A stretch of DNA of 64,000 nucleotides, taken from assembly GCF_029893585.1 (NCBI RefSeq), contig NZ_JARXYX010000019.1:1-64000 (forward strand), written 5' to 3'. Shown piece after piece: positions 51,094-58,667 of the stretch. The notes beneath the pieces are model-generated. The model did no database searches, was not told the DNA's origin, and saw only the letters and a program-made list of their open reading frames with translations. This DNA is from Streptomyces sp. LBL (GTDB lineage: Bacteria > Actinomycetota > Actinomycetes > Streptomycetales > Streptomycetaceae). The translations under genes and the position numbers were made by a program. Positions within the stretch are counted from its first letter, which is position 1; the number at the start of each line of letters is the position of its first letter.

Positions 51094-51693
51094 GTGTTCC
51101 GTAGCCGCGCGAAGGATGAGAAGGCCCCGGCCGCCGACAAGGCGACCCTGACCGACTCCAAGCAGACCCGTGACCCGCAGGCCCCGAAGGGCCGCCCCAC
51201 ACCCAAGCGGAGTGAGGCCCAGTCGGTGCGCCGCAGCGTGGCCACCACGCCGACCTCACGCAAGGAGGCCGGCAAGCGTCAGCGCGACGAGCGCCGTGCC
51301 CAGCTGGAGAAGCAGCGCACCGCGCTGGCCACCGGCGACGAGCGGTACCTGCCCGCGCGCGACAAGGGCCCGGTCCGCAAGTTCGCCCGCCAGTTCATCG
51401 ACTCGCGGTTCAACGTGGCGGAGTTCTTCCTGCCGATGGCCGTGGTCATTCTCGTGCTGAGCATGGTGCGGGTGGGGTCGCTGCAGAGCATCGCGCTGCT
51501 GCTGTGGCTGATCGTGATCGTGCTGATCGTGCTCGACTCGATCGCCACCGGCTTCCGCCTGAAGAAGCGGCTGGCCGAGCGCTTCCCGGACCAGAACCGG
51601 CGTGGCGCGGTGGCCTACGCGCTGATGCGCTCCCTCCAGATGCGCCGGCTCCGGCTGCCGAAGCCGCAGGTCAAGCGTGGAGAGCGACCCTGA
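51094..51693 (+). CDS. DUF3043 membrane protein
   Basis: A 199-residue protein with a very basic, probably disordered N-terminus (about 1-95) and two membrane helices (about 108-125 and 130-150). A basic C-terminal tail ends in RRLRLPKPQ. It matches DUF3043 of actinobacteria, of unknown function. The start is GTG 51094 with no ribosome site; a TACCCT 9 nt upstream suggests a leaderless transcript. Its TGA overlaps the CTG start of the methyltransferase. Confidence 0.85.
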   Translation: MFRSRAKDEKAPAADKATLTDSKQTRDPQAPKGRPTPKRSEAQSVRRSVATTPTSRKEAGKRQRDERRAQLEKQRTALATGDERYLPARDKGPVRKFARQFIDSRFNVAEFFLPMAVVILVLSMVRVGSLQSIALLLWLIVIVLIVLDSIATGFRLKKRLAERFPDQNRRGAVAYALMRSLQMRRLRLPKPQVKRGERP

Positions 51694-52478
51694 GCACAAC
51701 GCCGTTCACCGGGGGCGCGGCGAATGCCTGGCTGAACAGGCTGGGCGGGCTGCGGGATGTCGTACGCCAGGAGCTGGTGGCCCGGCAGCTCGACGAGCAG
51801 ATAGTCGGCCGGTTCCCGGTCGGGCAGCGGCTGCGGGTGCTCGACGTCGGGATGGGCCAGGGCACGCAGGCGCTGCGGCTGGCCCGCGCCGGGCATCGGG
51901 TCACCGGCCTGGAGCAGGACGCCACGATGATCGCCTCGGCCCGTGAGGCCCTGTCCGGGGAGCCCGAGGGCATCCGGGAGCGGATGCGGATCATCGAGGG
52001 CGACGGGCGGGACACAGGGGTCCACTTCCTGCCGGGCAGCTTCGACGTGGTGCTGTGCCACGGCGTACTGATGTACGTCGAGGAGCCGGATCCACTGCTG
52101 GCGGGGCTGGCCCGGATGCTCGCCCAGGGCGGGCTGCTGTCGCTCCTCGTGCGCAACGCGGACGCGCTGGCGATGCGGCCGGGGCTGTCCGGCGACTGGG
52201 CCGGCGCGCTGGCCGCCTTCGACAGCACCGCATACCGGAACCGGCTGGGCCTCGACGTCCGGGCCGACCGGCTGGAGACGCTGACCGCGACGCTCGCGGG
52301 GATCGGGGCACCCCTGCACGCCTGGTACGGCGTACGGGTGTTCACGGACACGACGGCCGACGAGGCCGAGGTCCCAGCTGACCTGGAGACACTGCTCGCG
52401 GCCGAGGAGCGGGCGGGCCGGACGGATCCGTGCCGGGGGGTGGCGGCCCTGCTGCATCTGTGCGGAGTGCGCGGCTGA
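51690..52478 (+). CDS. SAM-dependent methyltransferase (class I), CTG start
   Basis: A 262-residue class I methyltransferase. The SAM-binding motif VLDVGMGQGTQAL (about 47-59), GDGRD and LCHGVLMYVEEPD are clear, as in CmoA/UbiE-like enzymes of this class. Upstream there is no ATG, GTG or TTG in frame that keeps the full domain. The CTG at 51690 sits in a CTGA overlap with the preceding stop and has GGAGAG 5 nt upstream, so CTG is the likely start. The substrate is unknown. Confidence 0.82.
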   Translation: MSTTPFTGGAANAWLNRLGGLRDVVRQELVARQLDEQIVGRFPVGQRLRVLDVGMGQGTQALRLARAGHRVTGLEQDATMIASAREALSGEPEGIRERMRIIEGDGRDTGVHFLPGSFDVVLCHGVLMYVEEPDPLLAGLARMLAQGGLLSLLVRNADALAMRPGLSGDWAGALAAFDSTAYRNRLGLDVRADRLETLTATLAGIGAPLHAWYGVRVFTDTTADEAEVPADLETLLAAEERAGRTDPCRGVAALLHLCGVRG

Positions 52479-52500
52479 GCCCCTGGGGGCTCGCTCATCA

Positions 52501-52592
52501 GTACGAGTCCCTGAATCGCTACGAGTCACTCACTACTAGCCACTGAGTCGCTACGAGTCACTCGCTACGAGCCACCACGAGCCAGTACGAGC
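52501..52592 (+). repeat. Degenerate direct repeats after the methyltransferase gene
   Basis: tcgctacgagtcact occurs at 52516 and 52548 with further variants (acgagcc) to 52592. No gene is visible in this gap. Confidence 0.7.
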
Positions 52593-52631
52593 CGGACACG
52601 GCAACCCTGCGGGACTCGGGAGCGGCGAGAA

Positions 52632-52656
52632 GGGGCGGCCTGCGCACGGCCGCCCC
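52632..52656. terminator. Hairpin terminator candidate
   Basis: GGGGCGGCC (52632-52640) pairs with GGCCGCCCC (52648-52656), 7-nt loop. It lies 18 bp past the end of the small minus-strand gene at 52674 and downstream of the plus-strand methyltransferase, so it can serve both. Confidence 0.6.
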
Positions 52657-52673
52657 CGCCCCTCCCGCGCTTC

Positions 52674-52889
52674 CTAGGCCTCCTCGGCCGCGCGCAGGCT
52701 CATCGGGCCGTAGATCTCCGTGGAGTCCTCGAACAGCCGCACCTGCTCGGCGCCACCGGCCAGCAGGTCCTTCCAGTGCTCCCCGAGCCAGGACTCGGCG
52801 TCCCCCTGCGTGGTGAACTCCTCGGGCTGCACCGCGGGCTGGACCTCCGTCCCGTCGGCCTTCTCGAACCGCCACGTCCATGCCGCCAT
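52674..52889 (-). CDS. Conserved small protein, unknown function
   Basis: A 71-residue protein (MAAWTWRFEKADG start). It is acidic, with several Trp and SWLGEHWKDLLAGGAEQVRLFED. It has the look of a small conserved actinobacterial protein; I do not know its function. GGAGG lies 5 nt before ATG 52889. The region upstream has a stem (52925-52931 with 52938-52944) flanked by GAGCAG/CTGCTC pairing, so its 5' leader may be structured. Confidence 0.8.
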   Translation of the reverse strand: MAAWTWRFEKADGTEVQPAVQPEEFTTQGDAESWLGEHWKDLLAGGAEQVRLFEDSTEIYGPMSLRAAEEA

Positions 52890-53059
52890 GTACGCCTCCC
52901 ACGTATGAGCACGAGCAGAACAGAAGCCGGATCTTGGTCCGGCTCCTGCTCCGAGCCTATGCGTTCGGCGGGGCGCGCCGTCAGGAACGACGTTGTTTGT
53001 CGTCCGCTCGTCCGCTCGTCCGCTCGTCCGCGAGCCGGCGGGCTTGGCGGGCTTGGCGG

Positions 53060-53125
53060 GGCTTGTCGCGCCCCCGCGGCGGAGTCGTCGCCCACCGATA
53101 CGGCCCGGCGCCCCTTTGGGGCGCC
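53060..53125 (+). repeat. Dispersed GC-rich intergenic element, copy 4
   Basis: tgtcgcgcccccgcggcgg is followed by the hairpin GGCGCCCC-TTT-GGGGCGCC (53107-53125, perfect 8-bp stem). 9-bp repeats (cgtccgctc; ggcgggctt) lie just before. It is 42 bp upstream of the cobU fusion start, so it may end transcription from elsewhere or form part of the leader. Confidence 0.6.
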
Positions 53126-53166
53126 CCGGTCGCGCGCGAGCGGCGGCGAGCGGCGAAAATCGGTGC

Positions 53167-54369
53167 GTGGAACTCACCCTGCTCGGTACCGGTGCCCCCG
53201 CGGGGCTGCCCCGCCCCGACTGTCCCTGCGCGGCCTGCACCGGGGCGCTCGGCGATGCCGCGCGGGCCGCCACCGCGGTGCTCGTGGACGGGACGCTGTT
53301 GCTCGATCTGACGCCGGGGGCCGCGTTCGCGGCGGCGCGGGCCGGGCACTCGCTGGGCGGCGTACGGCAGGTGTTGTTGTCGCATCCGCACGACGGACCC
53401 GCGGTCGAGGTGCCGGTGGGGCTGCCGCAGCCCGGGCGGGTGCCGGACGGGCGGGAGTTGGCGTTGCTGACGGGGCATCGGGTGCGGGCGGTGGCGATGG
53501 ACGCGCCCGGCACCGGGTACGCGGTGACCGCACCGGACGGGCGGCGGCTGCTGTACCTGCCGCCCGGGGGCGCGCCGGCCGGGCTGGAGGAGGGTGCCAC
53601 GGAGACGTACGACATGGTGCTGGCCGATGTCGTGGGGCGGCCGGACGGGCTGGCCCGGCTGCGGGCGGTGGGGGCGGTCGGACCCACGACGGACGTGGTC
53701 GCCGTGCACCTCGACCACGATGTGCCGCCGGGGCCCGAGGTGCGGCGGCGACTGGCCTCGGCGGGGGCGCGGGCGGTGCCGGACGGGACGACTCTGGTGG
53801 TGGGCGTGTACGAGGACGTACCGGATGTGCCGCGGCGGACGCTGGTGCTGGGCGGGGCCCGGTCCGGGAAGTCGGTGGAGGCCGAGCGGCGACTGGAGGC
53901 GTTCCCCGACGTGCTGTACGTGGCGACCGGGGGGTCGCGGAACGGGGACGGTGAATGGGCCGCGCGGGTGGCCGTGCACCGGGAGCGCCGGCCGGGGTCG
54001 TGGCGTACGGCCGAGACGTGCGACCTGGTGCCACTGCTGGCGGACGACGGGCCGCCGTTGCTCGTCGACTGTCTGTCGCTGTGGCTGACGGACACGATGG
54101 ACGCCGTCGGGGCGTGGGACGACGTGGAGTGGGCCGACGGCGGGGAGCGGGCGTTGCGGACGCGGATGCGGGAGCTGACGGAGGCGGTGCGGGCCACCCG
54201 GCGGACCGTGGTCGCCGTGTCCAACGAGGTGGGGTCGGGCATCGTGCCGGCCACCGCGTCCGGCCGGCGCTACCGGGACGAACTCGGGCGTCTGAACGCG
54301 GCGTTCGCGAACGAGTGCGAGCAGGTGCTGCTGGTGGTGGCGGGTCAGGCGCTGGTGCTACGGGGTTGA
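53167..54369 (+). CDS. cobU: Metallo-beta-lactamase-like domain fused to CobU
   Basis: A 400-residue fusion. The C-terminal CobU part (about 225-400) has Walker A GGARSGKS (229-236), GDGEWAARVAVHRERRP and a VAVSNEVGSGIVP block. It phosphorylates and guanylylates adenosylcobinamide in the lower-ligand loop of B12 synthesis. The N-terminal ~215 residues resemble a metallo-beta-lactamase fold (LTLLGTGAPAG, PDCPCAAC, HPHDGP at 73-78, HLDHD), but the usual HxHxDH is only partly kept, so hydrolase activity is doubtful. GTG 53167 is chosen. cobT and cobS follow within 7 kb. The stop is inside a duplicated 34-bp unit. Confidence 0.9.
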   Translation: MELTLLGTGAPAGLPRPDCPCAACTGALGDAARAATAVLVDGTLLLDLTPGAAFAAARAGHSLGGVRQVLLSHPHDGPAVEVPVGLPQPGRVPDGRELALLTGHRVRAVAMDAPGTGYAVTAPDGRRLLYLPPGGAPAGLEEGATETYDMVLADVVGRPDGLARLRAVGAVGPTTDVVAVHLDHDVPPGPEVRRRLASAGARAVPDGTTLVVGVYEDVPDVPRRTLVLGGARSGKSVEAERRLEAFPDVLYVATGGSRNGDGEWAARVAVHRERRPGSWRTAETCDLVPLLADDGPPLLVDCLSLWLTDTMDAVGAWDDVEWADGGERALRTRMRELTEAVRATRRTVVAVSNEVGSGIVPATASGRRYRDELGRLNAAFANECEQVLLVVAGQALVLRG

Positions 54370-54417
54370 CGACGAGGCTGACGACGGGGCACTACGGGGT
54401 TGACGACGGGGCTGACG
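54358..54417. repeat. 34-bp duplication containing both convergent stops
   Basis: ctacggggttgacgacg and the following bases occur at 54358-54391 and again from 54392 with one change. The cobU stop (TGA 54367) lies in copy 1, and the stop of the minus-strand methyltransferase (cta, 54392-54394) lies in copy 2. Confidence 0.88.
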
Positions 54418-55159
54418 CCTCGCGGCGGGCGATGAGCCGGTAGGTGTTCGAGAAGCGGGTGCGTCTGAGCAGCGGAGCCAGGACGTGGTCCAGCGCCCTG
54501 GCCGTCGCCAGCAGGGGGGTGGCCAGCCAGGAGGGCAGGGACCTGGGGAGGGCCAGGGCGAGCGCGGCCGACAGGTCCTGGGGGACGTGCGCGCTGTGGC
54601 GGTCCGTCACGAGGACCCTGCAGCCCTGTGACTCCAGTTCCGTGCGGAGGTCGTCCAGGGGCAGCAGGCGCACACCGCGGGCCCGCGGGAGCCACCGCTC
54701 GCCGAGGAGCGCGGCGAACGCGCAGTGCGGGTCGGGGGCTTCGAGCAGGAGGTGGCCGCCGGGGCGCAGGACAGCGACGGCGGCGTGGAGTTCGCGGGGG
54801 TCCGGGGTGCGGGGCAGGTGGTGGAGCAGGCTGACCACGTCGTAACGGGCGCGCAGCCGGGCCGCGATCCGCGGGTCCGTCAGAACACCCACATGGGCCT
54901 CCTCGACGCGTTCGACCTGACGCGCCCACTCGACGTGGAGGGTGGCGTCCAGGCCGTCGAAGGACGTGTAGGGGAAGAGTTCCTTCGCCGTCCTCGGGAA
55001 ACGGGCCTCGCCCGTGCCCACGTCCAGCCAGCTCTCCGGCTCGGGGAACGGCAGCATCGCGCGGGCGGCGGAGCGAAGACGCCGCGTGGAGGGTGCGGAG
55101 GACAGACAAGAGGAGACATAGGGCGCGCGAGGGCCCGGAACGGCTGAAGGTGCGGACAT
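54392..55159 (-). CDS. Class I SAM-dependent methyltransferase
   Basis: A 255-residue methyltransferase. The SAM-binding motif WLDVGTGEARFP (about 44-55) is preceded by a disordered N-terminus. VVSLLHHLPRTPDP and GGHLLLEAPDP follow, as in UbiE-like enzymes acting on small molecules or lipids. A C-terminal region of about 60 residues is hydrophobic and basic. ATG 55159 has GGGAG 6 nt upstream. It lies between cobU and cobT but points the other way, so it is probably not a corrin methyltransferase. The substrate is unknown. Confidence 0.85.
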   Translation of the reverse strand: MSAPSAVPGPRAPYVSSCLSSAPSTRRLRSAARAMLPFPEPESWLDVGTGEARFPRTAKELFPYTSFDGLDATLHVEWARQVERVEEAHVGVLTDPRIAARLRARYDVVSLLHHLPRTPDPRELHAAVAVLRPGGHLLLEAPDPHCAFAALLGERWLPRARGVRLLPLDDLRTELESQGCRVLVTDRHSAHVPQDLSAALALALPRSLPSWLATPLLATARALDHVLAPLLRRTRFSNTYRLIARREASAPSSTP

Positions 55160-55297
55160 GGGCGACTCCCGGAGACGTACGACAATCCGCTGCAAACGGG
55201 AACGTATGGGATGCCGATCTTGTGCGCAACGACGTGGCCCCGTCGTCGTGCCGATGTGGCGCCGTCATGTTCGATCGAGGCCGGTACTGTTCGGCGA

Positions 55298-56542
55298 ATG
55301 AGCTCGCTTAATCTCGACGATTTCACCGATCTGATCGAGCGCCCCGACGGCGGTGTGCGCCGCGACGCCGAGGCGCGTCGGGAACGTCAGATCGTGCCGC
55401 CCGGAGCACTGGGCCGCCTCGACGACCTGGGTGAGTGGCTGGCGGCGGCGCAGTCCGCCGTACCGGTGCGGCCGATCGAGCAGCCGCGGGTCCTGCTGTT
55501 CGCCGGGGACCACGGCATCGCCCGACTGGACGTCTCCGCGCGGCCCGCGGGCACCGCCGCGGAGTTGGTGCGGGAGGTCCTGGAGGGCGGCCGTCCGGTG
55601 TCGGTGCTCGCCCGGCGGCTCGGGGTGCCGGTGCGGGTGGTCGACATGGCGCTGGACTGCGCGCCCGAGTCGCTGCCGGGCGAGGTCTCACGGCATCGGG
55701 TACGGCGGGGCAGCGGGCGTATCGACATCGAGGACGCGCTGACCCTCCAGGAGGCGGAGGACGCCTTCCGGGCCGGGGTGGCGGTGGCCGACGAGGAGGC
55801 CGACTCCGGTACGGATCTGGTGGTGCTCGGCGATGTCAGCGTGGGCGGGACCACCGCGGCGGGCGTACTGATCGCCGCGCTGTGCGGGACCGACGCGTCC
55901 GTGGTGACCGGGCGGGGCGGGCAGGCGATCGACGACCTGGCCTGGATGCGCAAGTGCGCGGCGATCCGGGACTCGCTGCGGCGGGCCCGGCCGGTACTCG
56001 GGGACCAACTGCAGCTGCTCGCGACGGTGGGCGGCGCCGACCTCGCCGCGATCACCGGGTTTCTGCTGCAGAGCGCGGTGCGGAAGATGCCGGTGATCCT
56101 GGACGGGGTGGTCGTGTCCGCCTGCGCGCTGGTGGGGCAGCGGATCGCGTTCCGGGCGCCGGACTGGTGGCTGGCCGGACAGAAGAGCGGGGAGCCGGGA
56201 CAGGGCAAAGCGCTGGACCGGATGGCCTTGGAGCCGCTGCTCGATCACGGGGTGACCGTCGGCGAGGGGGCGGGGGCGCTGCTCGCACTGCCCCTGGTGC
56301 AGGCGGCGGCGGCGCTGGCCGCGGAGTTGCCGGAGAAGCCCGCGGTTCCTGAGGTTCCCGAGAAGCCGGATGACTCCAGGGAGGGGGCCGGCTCCGAGGC
56401 GTCGGGTAACTCTGAAGGGCGGGACGACTCCGAGGAGCCGGGCGACCCCGCCGAGCCGGTTGTCTCCAAGGAACCGGGCAACCCAGCCGAGCTGGCTGGC
56501 TCCAAGGAACCGGGCAACTCCGTGGAGCCGCAGGAGCGGTAG
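55298..56542 (+). CDS. cobT: Nicotinate-nucleotide--dimethylbenzimidazole phosphoribosyltransferase
   Basis: Activates the lower ligand of cobalamin. The 414-residue protein has GDHGIA (70-75), LGDVSVGGTTAAG and the catalytic Glu323 in TVGEGAGALLALP. The last ~60 residues (about 352-414) are a low-complexity Glu/Pro/Ser/Asp tail with repeats such as SKEPGN, absent from typical CobT and probably disordered. The stop TAG at 56540 is followed by a 16-bp duplicate with a second TAG. Confidence 0.93.
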   Translation: MSSLNLDDFTDLIERPDGGVRRDAEARRERQIVPPGALGRLDDLGEWLAAAQSAVPVRPIEQPRVLLFAGDHGIARLDVSARPAGTAAELVREVLEGGRPVSVLARRLGVPVRVVDMALDCAPESLPGEVSRHRVRRGSGRIDIEDALTLQEAEDAFRAGVAVADEEADSGTDLVVLGDVSVGGTTAAGVLIAALCGTDASVVTGRGGQAIDDLAWMRKCAAIRDSLRRARPVLGDQLQLLATVGGADLAAITGFLLQSAVRKMPVILDGVVVSACALVGQRIAFRAPDWWLAGQKSGEPGQGKALDRMALEPLLDHGVTVGEGAGALLALPLVQAAAALAAELPEKPAVPEVPEKPDDSREGAGSEASGNSEGRDDSEEPGDPAEPVVSKEPGNPAELAGSKEPGNSVEPQER

Positions 56543-56567
56543 GCGTCAGGGGCGGTAGGCATCAGGG
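56536..56567 (+). repeat. 16-bp duplication of the cobT stop
   Basis: gcggtaggcgtcaggg at 56536 and gcggtaggcatcaggg at 56552, each containing TAG (56540 is the gene's stop; 56556 the second). Confidence 0.88.
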
Positions 56568-56639
56568 GCGGCGCGTTCGGCACCGCCGGACCGCACCACG
56601 CGGGCCGAGTGGCACCGCGGCGGAAAAGAGAACATGAGG

Positions 56640-56671
56640 GCCGTTGCGCTGGAAGGAAAACGCGCAACGGC
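56640..56671 (+). promoter_or_regulatory. Inverted repeat upstream of the MprF-like gene
   Basis: GCCGTTGCGC (56640-56649) pairs perfectly with GCGCAACGGC (56662-56671) around a purine-rich loop containing ggaagga. The loop could hide or expose a ribosome-binding-like sequence. It may also be a terminator for cobT. Confidence 0.4.
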
Positions 56672-56690
56672 GCCCCTATGATCCCGCCTC

Positions 56691-58667
56691 ATGGGATATG
56701 CCCGAATTGCCGCGGAACAGGATCAGCCCCCGGCCCGGCAGGGTGCGGCTGCCCAGCCGGGCACGGCGGACCGACACGGCACGGCGGACCGGCGAACCTC
56801 GGCCGAGGCACCTTCGACCGACCGGCAGACGCCGGGCCCGCAGACTCCGCCAGGCCCGCAGACTCCGCCGGACTCGCAGACCTCGCCAGGCCCGCAGACT
56901 CCGCCGGACTCGCAGACCCCGGCGGACCGGAATACCTCGGTGTCCCGGCCACGGTCCGTCCTCTCGTCCGGGCGGGCCGCCGCGCTCGCCGTCTGGTATC
57001 TGCGGGCCGTCGCGTTCGTCAACTTCCTCAGCGCGGTGTGGGTTTCGCTGGGGCAGGACGTGCGACGGCACAACCAGGAGAACTACTTCACGCCGTGTCT
57101 GCTCACCGCCGGCTTCGCCTCCGGCGTGTTCACGGCGTTCCTCGCCATCACCATGCGGCGGCGCAAGCGGGCCGCGTGGATCCTGAACCTCGCCCTCGCC
57201 GGGCCGTTCCTGGGGCTGCTCGGTCTCGCGATGGCGTTCCCGGAGGTCCGGCAGTACGCGCAGAACTGGGTCTCCCTCGTCCTCACCGCCGCCTTCGTCG
57301 CCGCGCTGCTGGCCGGCCGGCGGGAGTTCTACGCCAAGGGTGACCGGTCCAACCCGAAGCTCGCCGCCGCCGTCGCCGTCGGCGGGCTGCTGGTGTCCTC
57401 GCTGCTGGCCGCGCTGCTGGTGACGGTCACCAACCGGGCGCCCGGCCCGTCGGCCTTCCGGGACCGCTGGCGCTACGGCGTCCTGCGGCTGGTCTCGGTC
57501 ACCGCCGACGGCTTCCGCTTCCCCGGGGTCGACCCGCCGAACTGGGTGAACGTCGTCATCAACGTGCTCAGCACGGCCCTCGTCCTCGCCGTCCTGTACG
57601 CCGCCTTCCGCTCCCGGCGTGCCGTCGACCCGCTCACCGAGGACGACGAGAGCCGGCTGCGGGCGCTGCTGGAGCGGCATGGCGAGCGGGACTCCCTCGG
57701 GTACTTCGCGCTGCGCCGGGAGAAGAGCGTCATCTGGTCGCCGACCGGCAAGGCGGCCGTCGTCTATCGGGTCGTCGGCGGGGTGTCGCTGGCCTCGGGC
57801 GATCCGATCGGCGACCCGGAGGCCTGGCCGGGGGCGATCGGGCCCTGGCTCGCCGAGGCGCGGGCGCACGGCTGGATCCCGGCGGTGATGGGTGCCGGCG
57901 AGGAGGCGGGGACCGTGTACGCCCGGCATGGTCTCGACGCCCTGGAGCTCGGGGACGAGGCCCTTGTCGAGGTGGCCGGGTTCACGCTGGAGGGGCGGGC
58001 CATGCGGACCGTGCGGCAGGCCTGCAACCGGGTCCGGCGGGCGGGGTACGAGGTGCGCGTCCGCCGGCACGAGGACATCCCGGCCGACGCGATGACCTAC
58101 CTGGTGAAGCGCGCCGACGACTGGCGCGACGGGGCCACCGAGCGCGGGTTCAGCATGGCGCTGGGGCGGCTCGGGGATCCGGCGGACGGCCGCTGCGTGA
58201 TGCTCGAATGCATGGACGCCCAGGGCGAGTTGAGGGCGCTGCTGTCATTCGTGCCGTGGGGGCCGCACGGGCTGTCCCTCGACCTCATGCGGCGCGACCG
58301 GGACTCGGACAACGGGCTGATGGAGTTCATGGTCATCGAACTGCTGCGCGCCGCCCGGGATTCAGGGATCACTCAGGTCTCACTCAACTTCGCCGTGTTC
58401 CGTTCGGTCTTCGAACGTGGCGCACGTCTTGGTGCCGGGCCGGTGCTGAGGCTGTGGCGGTCACTGCTCAGCTTCTTCTCGCGCTGGTGGCAGATCGAGT
58501 CGCTGTACCGCGCCAACGCCAAGTACCGGCCCGTCTGGGAGCCGCGGTTCCTGCTCTTCGAGAAGAGCGCGGACCTGCCGCGCATCGGCCTCGCGTCGGC
58601 GCGCGCGGAGGGGTTTCTGGAGGCGCCGGGGCTGCCGAAGCTCACGGGGACGAGGACCACTGGATGA
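56691..58667 (+). CDS. MprF/LysX-like lipid aminoacyltransferase (DUF2156)
   Basis: A 658-residue membrane protein. Residues 1-85 are low-complexity with repeats of QTPP(G/D), about six membrane helices span 100-260, and a C-terminal GNAT-like domain (about 315-650, DUF2156) follows. That domain has SPTGKAAVVYRVVGGVSLASGDP and LNFAVFRSVFERG. This is the phosphatidylglycerol aminoacyltransferase core without a lysyl-tRNA synthetase domain. It may transfer Lys or another amino acid to lipids to resist cationic peptides. No clear ribosome site precedes ATG 56691. Its TGA overlaps the next ATG by 3 nt. Confidence 0.85.
   Translation: MGYARIAAEQDQPPARQGAAAQPGTADRHGTADRRTSAEAPSTDRQTPGPQTPPGPQTPPDSQTSPGPQTPPDSQTPADRNTSVSRPRSVLSSGRAAALAVWYLRAVAFVNFLSAVWVSLGQDVRRHNQENYFTPCLLTAGFASGVFTAFLAITMRRRKRAAWILNLALAGPFLGLLGLAMAFPEVRQYAQNWVSLVLTAAFVAALLAGRREFYAKGDRSNPKLAAAVAVGGLLVSSLLAALLVTVTNRAPGPSAFRDRWRYGVLRLVSVTADGFRFPGVDPPNWVNVVINVLSTALVLAVLYAAFRSRRAVDPLTEDDESRLRALLERHGERDSLGYFALRREKSVIWSPTGKAAVVYRVVGGVSLASGDPIGDPEAWPGAIGPWLAEARAHGWIPAVMGAGEEAGTVYARHGLDALELGDEALVEVAGFTLEGRAMRTVRQACNRVRRAGYEVRVRRHEDIPADAMTYLVKRADDWRDGATERGFSMALGRLGDPADGRCVMLECMDAQGELRALLSFVPWGPHGLSLDLMRRDRDSDNGLMEFMVIELLRAARDSGITQVSLNFAVFRSVFERGARLGAGPVLRLWRSLLSFFSRWWQIESLYRANAKYRPVWEPRFLLFEKSADLPRIGLASARAEGFLEAPGLPKLTGTRTTG

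Noticed and set aside
52890..55297. Cobalamin riboswitch near cobU or cobT
   Set aside because: No B12-box-like sequence was seen, and the leaders are too short or occupied by a GC-rich repeat.
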